This document shows, piece after piece, positions 1 to 8,465 of a stretch of 34,606 nt of DNA. Source of the DNA: Candidatus Giovannonibacteria bacterium RIFCSPHIGHO2_01_FULL_45_24 (GTDB lineage: Bacteria; Patescibacteriota; Minisyncoccia; UBA11713; 2-01-FULL-45-33). The stretch is from NCBI GenBank assembly GCA_001778495.1, contig MFHE01000010.1:119292-153897 (forward strand), in the 5' to 3' direction. Numbering within the stretch: the first letter of the stretch is position 1; every line of letters begins with the position of its first letter. Position numbers and translations under genes: made by a program. The notes beneath the pieces were generated by a model that did no database searches, was not told the DNA's origin, and saw only the letters and a program-made list of their open reading frames with translations.

Positions 1-49
1 TAAAGTACCTATTGAACTCGTGATTGGGATAGCGGCCAATAATTGCCTT

Positions 50-1489
50 TTAAGCTAAAATCATTTGTTCCACTTGCTTTTGCGCCGAAATAACTATGCT
101 TTCCGCCTCTTGTCGCAATTCCGTTGCTTTCGCTCGTATTTTTCTAATTTTACCAACCATTTCATTTTGCTTGTCTTTTGACGGATAAATAACTTGCAAA
201 CTTCCAACTTCATCAAGATTGATATTTGCGCGAGCCGCGTATCTTTTTATGCGATCTAATTCCATTTGCCCAAATTTTGAAAGTAAAAATTCTTTTGCAT
301 ATTCTGGATACACATCATCTTTTAATCTAACGGAGGCTAGATTTTGACTTATATTAGCTTCTCTGTCCATATTGTAAACAGATACTTGTCCAATGGTCGC
401 CCCAATCAGTGCAATAAGCAAATCTCCTTTTTCTAATTGTGAACTTTTAAGTTTTTTATTATGGATTTCTTTTTTAATAAAATTTAAGTTATCAAAATCA
501 ATTTCATTGTCGGGGTTAATGTCTCCGCTTCGCAAAAATGGTATTCCGTCATTTTGATTTGTATAAGCATCTCCACCGGACAAAGGCGTTGAACCACTTG
601 TTATTTTTGTTGAAAGATTTTTCAAAGTTTTAACATTATATTTTGTGGTTGAAAAAATCTTGTCTAACATTTTAAAAATAGGACGAAAATATGAAGGGTC
701 AAGTCGGGTCTGAATTTCATCACTCCAAATCTGAAACACTCGCTCTGGGCTTTCTTTTGGAATATCTATACCAAGCTCACCGAAAACAAAATCATCTATT
801 GAGAATAAAACATTTTCAACTTCCGCTTTTTTCCTTTGTCTCTGCTCGTATGCTTTTTGGATTTTCTTGACGACTTCGTTTTGGATAGAAATAGGCGGGA
901 TTGGAATATCAAAATTCTTTATCGTTTCAATGGTGATATTCCCTTGAATCGCGCCGATTTTCTCTCGTTCAATCAACTTTCGGCTCGCTTCACCATTAAG
1001 CCAAGCGGCGACATATTGTTTATTTATTTTGTCGTTGAGACAAAATTTAATCATAAAAGAACCGAACGCAAAACCTTCCACCTCTTTCGGAACGACAATA
1101 ACAATACCTACCGAGCCACTCCTTGAAATAAGTAAATCGTTCTCGTGAACAACTGCCTTGCCTATTTCATCGCTCCGGCTTTCTGGTAAATAAACAATCT
1201 TACTTAAATCAAGTCCGTCGTTTTTCAAGTTTAGGATACGCAAAAGAGGCACGCCGGAATCCACATATTCGTTTGTCGTTGAAATGCCGTAGCGAATATC
1301 AGTAATAAAATCGCCCAATTTTTGCGATTCGTATTTCCCATGTTGTATCGCTTTTTGAAGTTCACGGATGGCCGGTATCCAATACTTCACGTCAAGGCGG
1401 CGACCCGCTATCGCATCCTCACTCCAAGTTGCAAAAACTTGGAGAGGAGTTGAATCGTTTTTACTTTTTGAATTTCTTGTATTCTTCAT
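50..1489 (-). CDS. hsdS: Type I restriction-modification specificity subunit (HsdS), two target-recognition domains
   Basis: ORF 50..1618; the likely start is the internal Met (MKNTRNSKSKND...) at 1489, overlapping the hsdM end. Two repeated TRD-like halves (LGDFITDIRYGISTTNEYVDSGVPLLRILNLK... and VKTLKNLSTKITSGSTP...DGIPFLRSGDI). Confidence 0.88.
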   Translation of the reverse strand: MKNTRNSKSKNDSTPLQVFATWSEDAIAGRRLDVKYWIPAIRELQKAIQHGKYESQKLGDFITDIRYGISTTNEYVDSGVPLLRILNLKNDGLDLSKIVYLPESRSDEIGKAVVHENDLLISRSGSVGIVIVVPKEVEGFAFGSFMIKFCLNDKINKQYVAAWLNGEASRKLIEREKIGAIQGNITIETIKNFDIPIPPISIQNEVVKKIQKAYEQRQRKKAEVENVLFSIDDFVFGELGIDIPKESPERVFQIWSDEIQTRLDPSYFRPIFKMLDKIFSTTKYNVKTLKNLSTKITSGSTPLSGGDAYTNQNDGIPFLRSGDINPDNEIDFDNLNFIKKEIHNKKLKSSQLEKGDLLIALIGATIGQVSVYNMDREANISQNLASVRLKDDVYPEYAKEFLLSKFGQMELDRIKRYAARANINLDEVGSLQVIYPSKDKQNEMVGKIRKIRAKATELRQEAESIVISAQKQVEQMILA

Positions 1490-3248
1490 AAATATCGTTG
1501 AAATCATTTTTGGCGTCTTTCTTACCTGTCGCTTCGTAGCCAATGTGTTCGGCAATCGCCATAAAAATTTTATAGCGTCCCAGCTTTTCCTTGCCACCCT
1601 TTTTACGAACGAATACAAGCGATGATTTCACGCCTGCGCCGAAGTGGGTAAATGCGAATTGCGGCAAACTGACGATTGCCTGTATCTGTGTTTTTTCTAT
1701 TAGAAAATCTCGGACATATTGTAGGGTTGAGTTAGACAAAATGCCGTCCGGCAAAACGATAGCAATTTGGCCAGTTTCCGGCTTTAGAAAATCTATACAC
1801 CGCTCAATAAATAATACTTCGGTCTTCTGATTATCCATCGCTTTGATTTTGCCTTTGGCGTCTTTTTTCTTCCCAAGAGCAAATTTCTCAAGATATGGAT
1901 GCTCGCTTCTTTTTACATTCGCTCCAAACGGCGGATTGGTAACGATAATGTCAAAGCGATTTTTAGCAAAGCCCGAATTTTTGGCCGTCATTTTTTCTAT
2001 ATCGTTGAGCGCGTCGTGGCCGATGACATTCGTATGGCCGTCGTCGTGAATAATCATATTCATTTTGGCTACACGAGCGATGGAATCGTTAATCTCAATA
2101 CCAAAGAGATTGTTTTGGGCAAAATCGTGCCAGTATCGCCATTGTTCTTTTTCTTCGTCCGGATAATATCCCTTTGCTTGGGCGCGGACTTCGTCAAGCG
2201 CGTGAAGTAGGAAGCCGCCCGAACCGCAAGCGGGGTCAAGCACAAGGTCGTCATTTTTTATACCCATCATCTTTACGGCAAAGCTCACAATGTTGCGCGG
2301 CGTAAAGAACTGGCCGCTTTTGCCTTTGAAAAAGTCCTCCATAAAATGTTCAAAGGCAACGCCCTTTGTATCCAAATCTGTTTTATCAAGAGAAATACCT
2401 TGTAAGTGCTCTACCACCGTATAGAGTTCTTCCGGCTCAATCTTCAAATCCTCCTTGAACACTTCGGGGTCAATCTTTTTCGCCTCTTGATAAATTGCGT
2501 TGATGCGTTTATACACACTCTCCGCGCTTTCGTGCGTCTTAATTTGAAAATCGTAGGGATCGCCTGTCTTGCGCCCTCGCTTTTCATCGCGGATTTTTAC
2601 AAAAATAATTTTTGCGAACTCATCAAACGCTGTTGTCGGCGCACGCTTACCGCCAGCCCATAGCGTATCGTGGCATTTTTGAAAGGCGCGTTTGAGGTCG
2701 TCTTGGTCAATCGGCTTCAAATCCCAGTTTGTATCACCTTTCTTGTAGCGGAACTCCTCAATCTTGCCGTAGGAAATCGGAATGTCGGTAATCGTTGCCT
2801 TCTCCGGTTCTTTGTCGTTCCATGCGGCTGTTTCCATCGCGCGGCGAGTGTTACCGGCAACGCAGTTAGCAAACGGGGCGTGAAGAACGCGCGCATTGGC
2901 TATGGCTTGTTTTGTCGCTTGTTCAAATTCAGCGTCAGAAATACCATCCTTCTTACACTCCACCACGATATACGGTTTACGCTTGCCGTCATCTTCATAA
3001 ATAACAATGTCAGCGTATCGTTCGGGCGTGCGGTCTGGCATTTCCACTTCAAGCTCAATGCGCGCAGCCGGATAGTTGTATTTCTCTATCAAGTCAAAAT
3101 AATACTCGGCTCGGACTTTTTCCTCCGGGTCGTTGAGATTTTCTTTGTGGCCGGACGGAAGATACTCAATCTTCGCCCCGTTGTTGTGGAGACGAAAATA
3201 TCCTTTACGCTCTCCCTCTTTCAAGATTTTCTCAAAAGTGTTTGACAT
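1461..3248 (-). CDS. hsdM: Type I R-M methyltransferase subunit (HsdM) with N-terminal HsdR_N/PD-(D/E)XK-like domain
   Basis: SAM motif DPACGSGGF and catalytic NPPF (VTNPPFGAN); N-terminal RYADIVIYEDDGKRKPYIVVECKK resembles an HsdR_N D...ExK motif. Confidence 0.9.
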   Translation of the reverse strand: MSNTFEKILKEGERKGYFRLHNNGAKIEYLPSGHKENLNDPEEKVRAEYYFDLIEKYNYPAARIELEVEMPDRTPERYADIVIYEDDGKRKPYIVVECKKDGISDAEFEQATKQAIANARVLHAPFANCVAGNTRRAMETAAWNDKEPEKATITDIPISYGKIEEFRYKKGDTNWDLKPIDQDDLKRAFQKCHDTLWAGGKRAPTTAFDEFAKIIFVKIRDEKRGRKTGDPYDFQIKTHESAESVYKRINAIYQEAKKIDPEVFKEDLKIEPEELYTVVEHLQGISLDKTDLDTKGVAFEHFMEDFFKGKSGQFFTPRNIVSFAVKMMGIKNDDLVLDPACGSGGFLLHALDEVRAQAKGYYPDEEKEQWRYWHDFAQNNLFGIEINDSIARVAKMNMIIHDDGHTNVIGHDALNDIEKMTAKNSGFAKNRFDIIVTNPPFGANVKRSEHPYLEKFALGKKKDAKGKIKAMDNQKTEVLFIERCIDFLKPETGQIAIVLPDGILSNSTLQYVRDFLIEKTQIQAIVSLPQFAFTHFGAGVKSSLVFVRKKGGKEKLGRYKIFMAIAEHIGYEATGKKDAKNDFNDIYEEYKKFKK

Positions 3249-3527
3249 AGTTATTTCATTAAATCATCAACACTCATATCAAAAACCGAATGTCTTTAAT
3301 TAGCACCCTGAATCTATCAAGGGGTGTCTGATTCTTTTCGTTTGTGATGAATGTTAGATCGGAAGACATGAAATATCCTTCATCTTCGCATAAAATCCTT
3401 AATTTTTGAAGTGTTTTTTGAGCAACCAAAGTTATCAACTTCGGGCTCTCTGGACTCCCTAGCGGGGTTGCGTCATCCCTTACCTTGATAAAGGTCGGCA
3501 TTATTAAGGGCTTAAAGGGAAAATTGT

Positions 3528-4850
3528 ATGGACTTAACAAAGACTTTGACGCCTAATAAGGCGAGGGAAGAGCAGGCAATCACGGCTATCAAATACGCGC
3601 TTTACGCAAGAAAGAGTACGGAATCGGAAGAGCGCCAAGTGCTTTCCATTGATAGCCAAGTTAAAGAGATGCTGCAGCTTGCTGAAAAAGAAAATCTCAA
3701 TATCGTTGAGATTAAACGCGAAAGCCATTCGGCGAAAAATGTCGGGCAACGCCCAATATTCAACGAACTTATTGGCGATATCCGCGCCGGAAAATTCAAC
3801 GGAATACTTTGCTGGGCTCCCGATCGAATAGCAAGAAATGCCGGAGATCTCGGAGCCGTAGTTGATTTGATAGATCAAAAACTGCTTCTTGAGGTCAGAA
3901 CCTATGGACAGAAATTTTCAAACTCTCCCAGCGAAAAATTCCTTCTCATGATTCTTGGATCGCAAGCCAAGCTCGAAAATGATCAGAAAGGGATAAATGT
4001 GAAAAGAGGCTTGCGAGCCAGAGTGGAGATGGGATTATGGCCGACGACCGCGCCTACAGGATATCTCAATGAAAAACGGACCGACAGAAAAGGCCATATT
4101 CTTACAGACCCGGAACGCGCGCCGATTATCAAGAAAATGTTTGAGAAAGTGGCCAACGAAGGATGGAGCGGAAGGAAATTGTATCACTGGCTGAAGTTTG
4201 AGATAAACTTCAAAACCAAAGGCAACAAGAATTTGTCTTTAAGCAATATTTATCTGATACTTCAGAACCATTTTTACTACGGCGTGTTTGAATATCCGCG
4301 AGGCGGCGGGAACTGGTATACCGGAAAACACGAGCCGTTAATCAATAAAGAATTGTTTCTGCAAGTTCAAGACCGGTTAAAAAGAGACCAGCTGCAGCGC
4401 GAGAATAGAGAGTTCGCTTTTACAAAGCTGCTCACATGCGGTCTCTGCGGATCAGGAATTACGGCTTGCGAGAAATTCAAAAAATTGAAAGACGGCACTA
4501 CTAATAAGTATATCTACTACGGCTGTGCGAGAAGCAAAAACAAAAACTGCGATTTTGGGTATACCAGAGAAGAAGAATTGATAAAGCAACTAATGTCTAT
4601 AATAGACGAAATTGACATGAACGAAGTCGGCATAAGGCACAGATTTGAAAAAGAGATTGAGCGATTCAATAAATTCCAGCAAGGGATTCTCAAGATGAAC
4701 GGCGGTAAAGTAAAAGCCAAGGCAATCAATGTGAGAGAATACGCCAAGTATATTCTTCAGGAAGGAAGCATGATTGAGAAAAGAGAGTTGCTTGGATGTC
4801 TGAAAGGTAAAATTGTTCTGCAGAATAAAACTGTAAGATTATTAAAGTAA
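3528..4850 (+). CDS. Large serine recombinase (resolvase N-terminal domain, recombinase domain, zinc ribbon)
   Basis: ALYARKSTESEERQVLSIDSQ catalytic-serine region, DRIARN, and CGLCGSG...YYGCARSKNKNCDF zinc ribbon. Confidence 0.92.
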   Translation: MDLTKTLTPNKAREEQAITAIKYALYARKSTESEERQVLSIDSQVKEMLQLAEKENLNIVEIKRESHSAKNVGQRPIFNELIGDIRAGKFNGILCWAPDRIARNAGDLGAVVDLIDQKLLLEVRTYGQKFSNSPSEKFLLMILGSQAKLENDQKGINVKRGLRARVEMGLWPTTAPTGYLNEKRTDRKGHILTDPERAPIIKKMFEKVANEGWSGRKLYHWLKFEINFKTKGNKNLSLSNIYLILQNHFYYGVFEYPRGGGNWYTGKHEPLINKELFLQVQDRLKRDQLQRENREFAFTKLLTCGLCGSGITACEKFKKLKDGTTNKYIYYGCARSKNKNCDFGYTREEELIKQLMSIIDEIDMNEVGIRHRFEKEIERFNKFQQGILKMNGGKVKAKAINVREYAKYILQEGSMIEKRELLGCLKGKIVLQNKTVRLLK

Positions 4851-4887
4851 AACAGAATTGGCGGATAAAATCCGCCAATTCTGTTTT
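4849..4887. terminator. Bidirectional intrinsic terminator after the recombinase gene
   Basis: Perfect 18-bp inverted repeat aaaacagaattggcggat-aaa-atccgccaattctgtttt, overlapping the recombinase stop codon; A-tract/T-tract flanks. Confidence 0.85.
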
Positions 4888-4932
4888 GTCACTTTCCAAG
4901 CCGATAGGTCTTCCGATAAAAAGTGTTTCGGG

Positions 4933-5007
4933 CGCAGCCGATGGGATTTGAACCCACGATCTCCTCCGTGACAGGGAGGCGTGTTAACCGGGCTACACTA
5001 CGGCTGC
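4933..5007 (-). tRNA. tRNA-Asp (GTC)
   Basis: Reverse complement GCAGCCG...CTGTCAC anticodon loop...GTGGGTTCAAATCCCAT...CGGCTGC; 7-bp acceptor stem; G73 at 4933; CCA not encoded. Confidence 0.93.
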
Positions 5008-5029
5008 ATAATTTTCGCAATCCGCCGAG

Positions 5030-5102
5030 TGGCTGGGGTGGGGATTGAACCCACGACCTGAGGCTTATGAGTCCTCCGCTCTGCCAACTGAGCTACCCAG
5101 CC
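5030..5102 (-). tRNA. tRNA-Met (CAT), elongator or Ile2-type
   Basis: GGCTGGGTAGCTCAGTTGGCAGAGCGGAGGACTCATAAGCCTC...GTGGGTTCAATCCCCAC...CCCAGCC(A); CAT anticodon. Confidence 0.9.
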
Positions 5103-5107
5103 ATAAT

Positions 5108-5194
5108 TTGGCGCGGGGTGAAAGTCCCCCGCCTGCCGGCAGGCAGGCTCGCTCTGCCACCCACCGCCTCCGGCGGGGTCTCGCTGAAAGCGGT
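5108..5194. repeat. Cluster of GC-rich palindromes downstream of the tRNAs
   Basis: ggcgcggggtgaaagtcccccgcc, cctgccggcaggcagg and ccaccgcctccggcggggt occur in tandem; the middle one resembles sequence inside ybeY. Confidence 0.7.
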
Positions 5195-5292
5195 GATGAG
5201 CTACACCAGCAGTTTGTAGACTACGCAATACCTAATTGGAATTAGTTTATCACAGAATCAATAGTTTGAGAAGTTATTTTTAAGACTAATGT

Positions 5293-5616
5293 TTAATGAA
5301 AGGGCATGTAATATGGGCTAAAACAACTTGCTTTATTTTTTTCGTGAAAATTCTTTGCCCACTCTTCGCACCTATCAAAATCGCACTTCGACGTAAAACC
5401 CTTAAATAGTTCTTGAGCTTCTATGAGACAGCGGTCCACGCTTCTTTTGGTAGCTTCCGGATATAAATTTTTACAAGTACTAATTTCGTTTTTTTGTTGT
5501 TGATAGTTATTATAAAATAAATCATTTGGCAAATCACAATCGCCATTAAACCCATTATCTTTACACCACTTATCACGCTCATTTAAAAACTTTGTTATTG
5601 ACACTTTAGTGCACAT
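5293..5616 (-). CDS. Small cysteine-rich hypothetical protein, possibly the exported C-terminal part of a split gene
   Basis: ORF of 107 aa with 8 Cys. An upstream overlapping ORF (5606..5710 -) encodes a hydrophobic signal/TM-like segment in another frame. Confidence 0.45.
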   Translation of the reverse strand: MCTKVSITKFLNERDKWCKDNGFNGDCDLPNDLFYNNYQQQKNEISTCKNLYPEATKRSVDRCLIEAQELFKGFTSKCDFDRCEEWAKNFHEKNKASCFSPYYMPFH

Positions 5617-5710
5617 TATAAGGGCACCATCTTCTTTCGCTAAAATAATAAGAAACGAACGTGATTATCAAAAGAACAAGCACTATATTTATAGTTTTTT
5701 TATCTTTCAT
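5606..5710 (-). CDS. Small signal/TM-like ORF (MKDKKTINIVLVLLIITFVSYYFSERRWCPYNVH)
   Basis: Translated by hand from the minus strand; ATG at 5710, stop at 5606-5608; overlaps the Cys-rich ORF start by 11 nt. Confidence 0.4.
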   Translation of the reverse strand: MKDKKTINIVLVLLIITFVSYYFSERRWCPYNVH

Positions 5711-5787
5711 AAAAAATAGCTGGCTGATATAATGGCTAGCGTGGGAACACAAAGCCCCGCGCCAATAATGACTTAACTATACCACAT

Positions 5788-6060
5788 TTAATTAGTTAAA
5801 TAATTAGCCATTTGTTTTTTTAAATATTTCCTCCCCGAACCGCTTTTCAAGAATTTTTCGCGGCCGATTGCATCTTCTTTGAGCAAGTATGCTTCGCAAT
5901 AAATTAGTTTCCATTCTCTACCACGGCGAGTAGTTTGGCCGCCTTTGCCGGAATTGTGTTCCAAAAATCTTTTTCTCAAATCAGCCGTGTACCCGATATA
6001 CCATCCTCTGGCGGCTTGGTTTTCGCTGTCGTAGCTCTTGCGAGCCACGAGGCGGCGAAG
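5788..6060 (-). pseudogene. GIY-YIG nuclease-family gene, apparently truncated or altered at the N-terminus
   Basis: GWYIGYTADLRKRFLEHNSGKGGQTTRRGREWKLIYCEAYLLKEDAIGREKFLKSGSGRKYLKKQ is typical of the family. The expected first motif (xVYxLxS) is missing; the region upstream of 6003 is palindromic repeat up to the tRNA-fMet 3' end. Confidence 0.6.
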
Positions 6061-6070
6061 CCGCTTTTCG

Positions 6071-6144
6071 TGGTAGCGGGGGCCGGATTTGAACCGGCGT
6101 CTCAAGGTTATGAGCCTTGCGAGATACCACTTCTCCACCCCGCG
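6071..6144 (-). tRNA. Initiator tRNA-fMet (CAT)
   Basis: CGCGGGGTGGAG...GGCTCATAACC...CCGGTTCAAATCCGG...CCCCGCTACCA; unpaired C1, CCA encoded. Confidence 0.92.
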
Positions 6145-6175
6145 ATGGCAAGTGAGTAAAAGAATAGCAAAAAAA

Positions 6176-6712
6176 TTAAATATATTCAAGCTCGCGGAGC
6201 GCCTTTTCAAAAAGGTTGAGCGCCCGTTCGGCGTCTTCTTTGGGAAGTTGGTAGCCGGCTTCGTGAGCGATGCGGTTTCTGATTTTGTGCGCTTCCCACA
6301 AAGCATCCAGCGAATCTAAATCTGCCGGCTCAATGTTTTTCAGCTTCTCGCCCAAATTCTCCCCGCCGTATCCAGCCATGGCTAAAATTTTCTCAATCAA
6401 AGAATCCGCGGCGATTACGGCCTGCTTCCTGTCATTTTCGTTTTCCGAGCCGCCTTGAACCAGAATTTTTTGCCAAGTTTCCAGATTTACATTGTTCTCC
6501 GGCGAGGCGCTTTGGGGCTCGTCAAAAACATGCATCGCGCGGAAAATCCGATTGGATTTGTAAACGCTGTAAATTATGCCAAAAACCAGCGGGATGGAAA
6601 TATAAACCGCAACCGCCTTAAGCAAAGGAATCGGCTGCGAATAATCATAGTGCAGCAAAAAATCCGCGAGATTGAAAACCAAGTCAAAAACCAAATTTAT
6701 AAAATCAATCAT
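6176..6712 (-). CDS. Membrane-anchored protein with C-terminal HEPN-like helical domain
   Basis: Hydrophobic N-terminal segment (LLKAVAVYISIPLVFGIIYSVYK); C-terminal AADSLIEKILAMAGY...HKIRNRIAHEAGYQLPKEDAERALNLFEKALREL contains an Rx4H motif (RNRIAH). Confidence 0.6.
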   Translation of the reverse strand: MIDFINLVFDLVFNLADFLLHYDYSQPIPLLKAVAVYISIPLVFGIIYSVYKSNRIFRAMHVFDEPQSASPENNVNLETWQKILVQGGSENENDRKQAVIAADSLIEKILAMAGYGGENLGEKLKNIEPADLDSLDALWEAHKIRNRIAHEAGYQLPKEDAERALNLFEKALRELEYI

Positions 6713-8082
6713 TGTTCCAAAAATTTTCCTAATTCAAATAATCTTTTTTCCTCAAAATGCGGGGCAATGAGCTGCGCGCCCGAAGAGAGCGTCAGCGCCG
6801 GCACGCCGGCGAGATTCGCCGGAATCGTGTAAATGTCCGAAAGGTACATTGCCAGAGGGTCCCTTGATTTTTCTCCGATTTTAAACGGCAGGGTAGGAGC
6901 AGTCGGAGCCAAGATTGCGTCAACCTCCTCAAACGCTTTCTTAAAATCTTCCGCAACCAGCGCGCGCGCTCTCTGCGCGCGCGAATAATAAGCGTCGTAG
7001 TATCCTGCTGAAAGGACATACGTGCCCAAAAGAACTCTGCGCCGGACTTCCAAGCCAAGCCCTTCTCCGCGCGATTTTTTGTAAGTCTCAATCAAATTAT
7101 CCCCATCGGTTCTTTTTCCGTATCTCATCCCGTCAAACCGGGCCATGTTGGATGAAACCTCCGCCGGCATAATTATATAGTAGCAAGAAAGCGCGTATTC
7201 TGTGTGAGGCAAAGTGATTTCGCGGATTTCGTACTTTTGCGACAGTTTTTTTACAGCTTCGTCAATATTTTTTTTGATTCCCGGAGCCAAGCCCTCCCCA
7301 AAATATTCTTCTGGGACGCCGATTGTTTTAACCAAGGGGCGCCGGATGTCCACTTGGACGTCCGGCGTCCAAGTAACTGAAGTTGCGTCCATTTCATCTC
7401 TTCCGCGAATCGCATTAAATAAAACTTCCGCGTCCTCCACCGTCTGCGCGATCGGCCCGATCTGGTCCAGAGATGATGCCATGGCGATAAGCCCCGAGCG
7501 CGAAACAGCGCCGTAAGTCGGTTTAAGCCCTACAACCCCGCAAAAAGCCGCGGGCTGGCGGATTGAGCCGCCCGTGTCCGAACCCAAAGCGGCCATAGCG
7601 AGCCCGCCGGCAACGGCGGCGGCGGAGCCGCCGGAGGAGCCGCCGGGGACGCGCGACATGTCGCGCGGATTTTTAACGGGGCCGTAAGCTGAATTTTCAG
7701 TGGAAGACCCCATTGCGAATTCGTCCATGTTCGTCCTCCCCAAAAAAATCGCCCCGGCTTTTTTTAACTTTTCAATCACGAAAGCATCGTAAGAGGCCAC
7801 ATAATTTTCTAAAATTTTTGAAGCTGCGCTGGCAATTTTACCGCGGATTAAAATATTGTCTTTAATCGCCAAAGGCACGCCCCAAAGTTCGCCTGGGGTT
7901 TCGCCGGAAGCGATACGCTCGTCAATTTCTTTTGCCCGTCCCAGCGCATCATTCTCAAAAATCTCAAGATATGCGTTGAGTTCACTGTTTTTCTTTTTAA
8001 TTTCGTCCAAATAAGAAATCACGACCTCGCGCGCGGAGATTTTTCTATTTTTTAGCGCCTCGTGGAATTCTTTTATGGTCAT
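6709..8082 (-). CDS. gatA: Asp-tRNA(Asn)/Glu-tRNA(Gln) amidotransferase subunit A
   Basis: Amidase signature PGGSSGGSAAAVAGGLAMAALGSDTGGSIRQPAAFCGVVGLKPTYG. Confidence 0.97.
   Translation of the reverse strand: MTIKEFHEALKNRKISAREVVISYLDEIKKKNSELNAYLEIFENDALGRAKEIDERIASGETPGELWGVPLAIKDNILIRGKIASAASKILENYVASYDAFVIEKLKKAGAIFLGRTNMDEFAMGSSTENSAYGPVKNPRDMSRVPGGSSGGSAAAVAGGLAMAALGSDTGGSIRQPAAFCGVVGLKPTYGAVSRSGLIAMASSLDQIGPIAQTVEDAEVLFNAIRGRDEMDATSVTWTPDVQVDIRRPLVKTIGVPEEYFGEGLAPGIKKNIDEAVKKLSQKYEIREITLPHTEYALSCYYIIMPAEVSSNMARFDGMRYGKRTDGDNLIETYKKSRGEGLGLEVRRRVLLGTYVLSAGYYDAYYSRAQRARALVAEDFKKAFEEVDAILAPTAPTLPFKIGEKSRDPLAMYLSDIYTIPANLAGVPALTLSSGAQLIAPHFEEKRLFELGKFLEQ
7341..7366. repeat. Palindromic element inside gatA
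   Basis: gccggatgtcca-ct-tggacgtccggc, 12-bp arms with one mismatch; the minus strand also has an overlapping ACTTGGAC/GTCCAAGT 8-bp palindrome. Confidence 0.75.
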
Positions 8083-8369
8083 AGAATGGATTGGACACGC
8101 AAATAATTACTTTTTTTGTCCGGAAACGCATCGATGAGATCAGTGGTGGGGTGGGTTATCTCTTCTTCTTTGTCTTCTTTTCTAAAAACATTCTTAACCT
8201 CCTCCAACGCGCGCGTCATCTCCGGAGCGACGGAAACGTCCGCCTCTTTAAGCCGGTCAACGTACCCCAAAATATCTCCCATATCTTTCGCGAGTTTTTT
8301 TGTCTCCGTCTTGCCGAATTCAACCCGCGCCAAATCCTTCAAATGCTCAATTTCTTCTTCGGAAATCAT
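8079..8369 (-). CDS. gatC: Asp-tRNA(Asn)/Glu-tRNA(Gln) amidotransferase subunit C
   Basis: ISEEEIEHLKDLARVEF...ILGYVDRLKEADV, overlapping the gatA start. Confidence 0.92.
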   Translation of the reverse strand: MISEEEIEHLKDLARVEFGKTETKKLAKDMGDILGYVDRLKEADVSVAPEMTRALEEVKNVFRKEDKEEEITHPTTDLIDAFPDKKSNYLRVQSIL

Positions 8370-8465
8370 TAAAACTATTGTAGCTAAAAAAATGCATAAA
8401 AAAAAGCCCTAAGAGAAAGGTCCGCCGCATAAAAGTGTAGTGTATAGTGCAAAAAAAATAAAACT

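Noticed and set aside
3274-3540. 88-aa minus-strand ORF between hsdM and the recombinase
   Set aside because: No recognisable domain and it overlaps the recombinase start; coding status cannot be supported from sequence alone.
5100-5230. Possible degenerate tRNA on the minus strand (CTGCTGGTGTAGCTCATC...)
   Set aside because: A D-arm-like string is present but no anticodon arm, T-arm and acceptor stem can be assembled; the rest is palindromic repeat.
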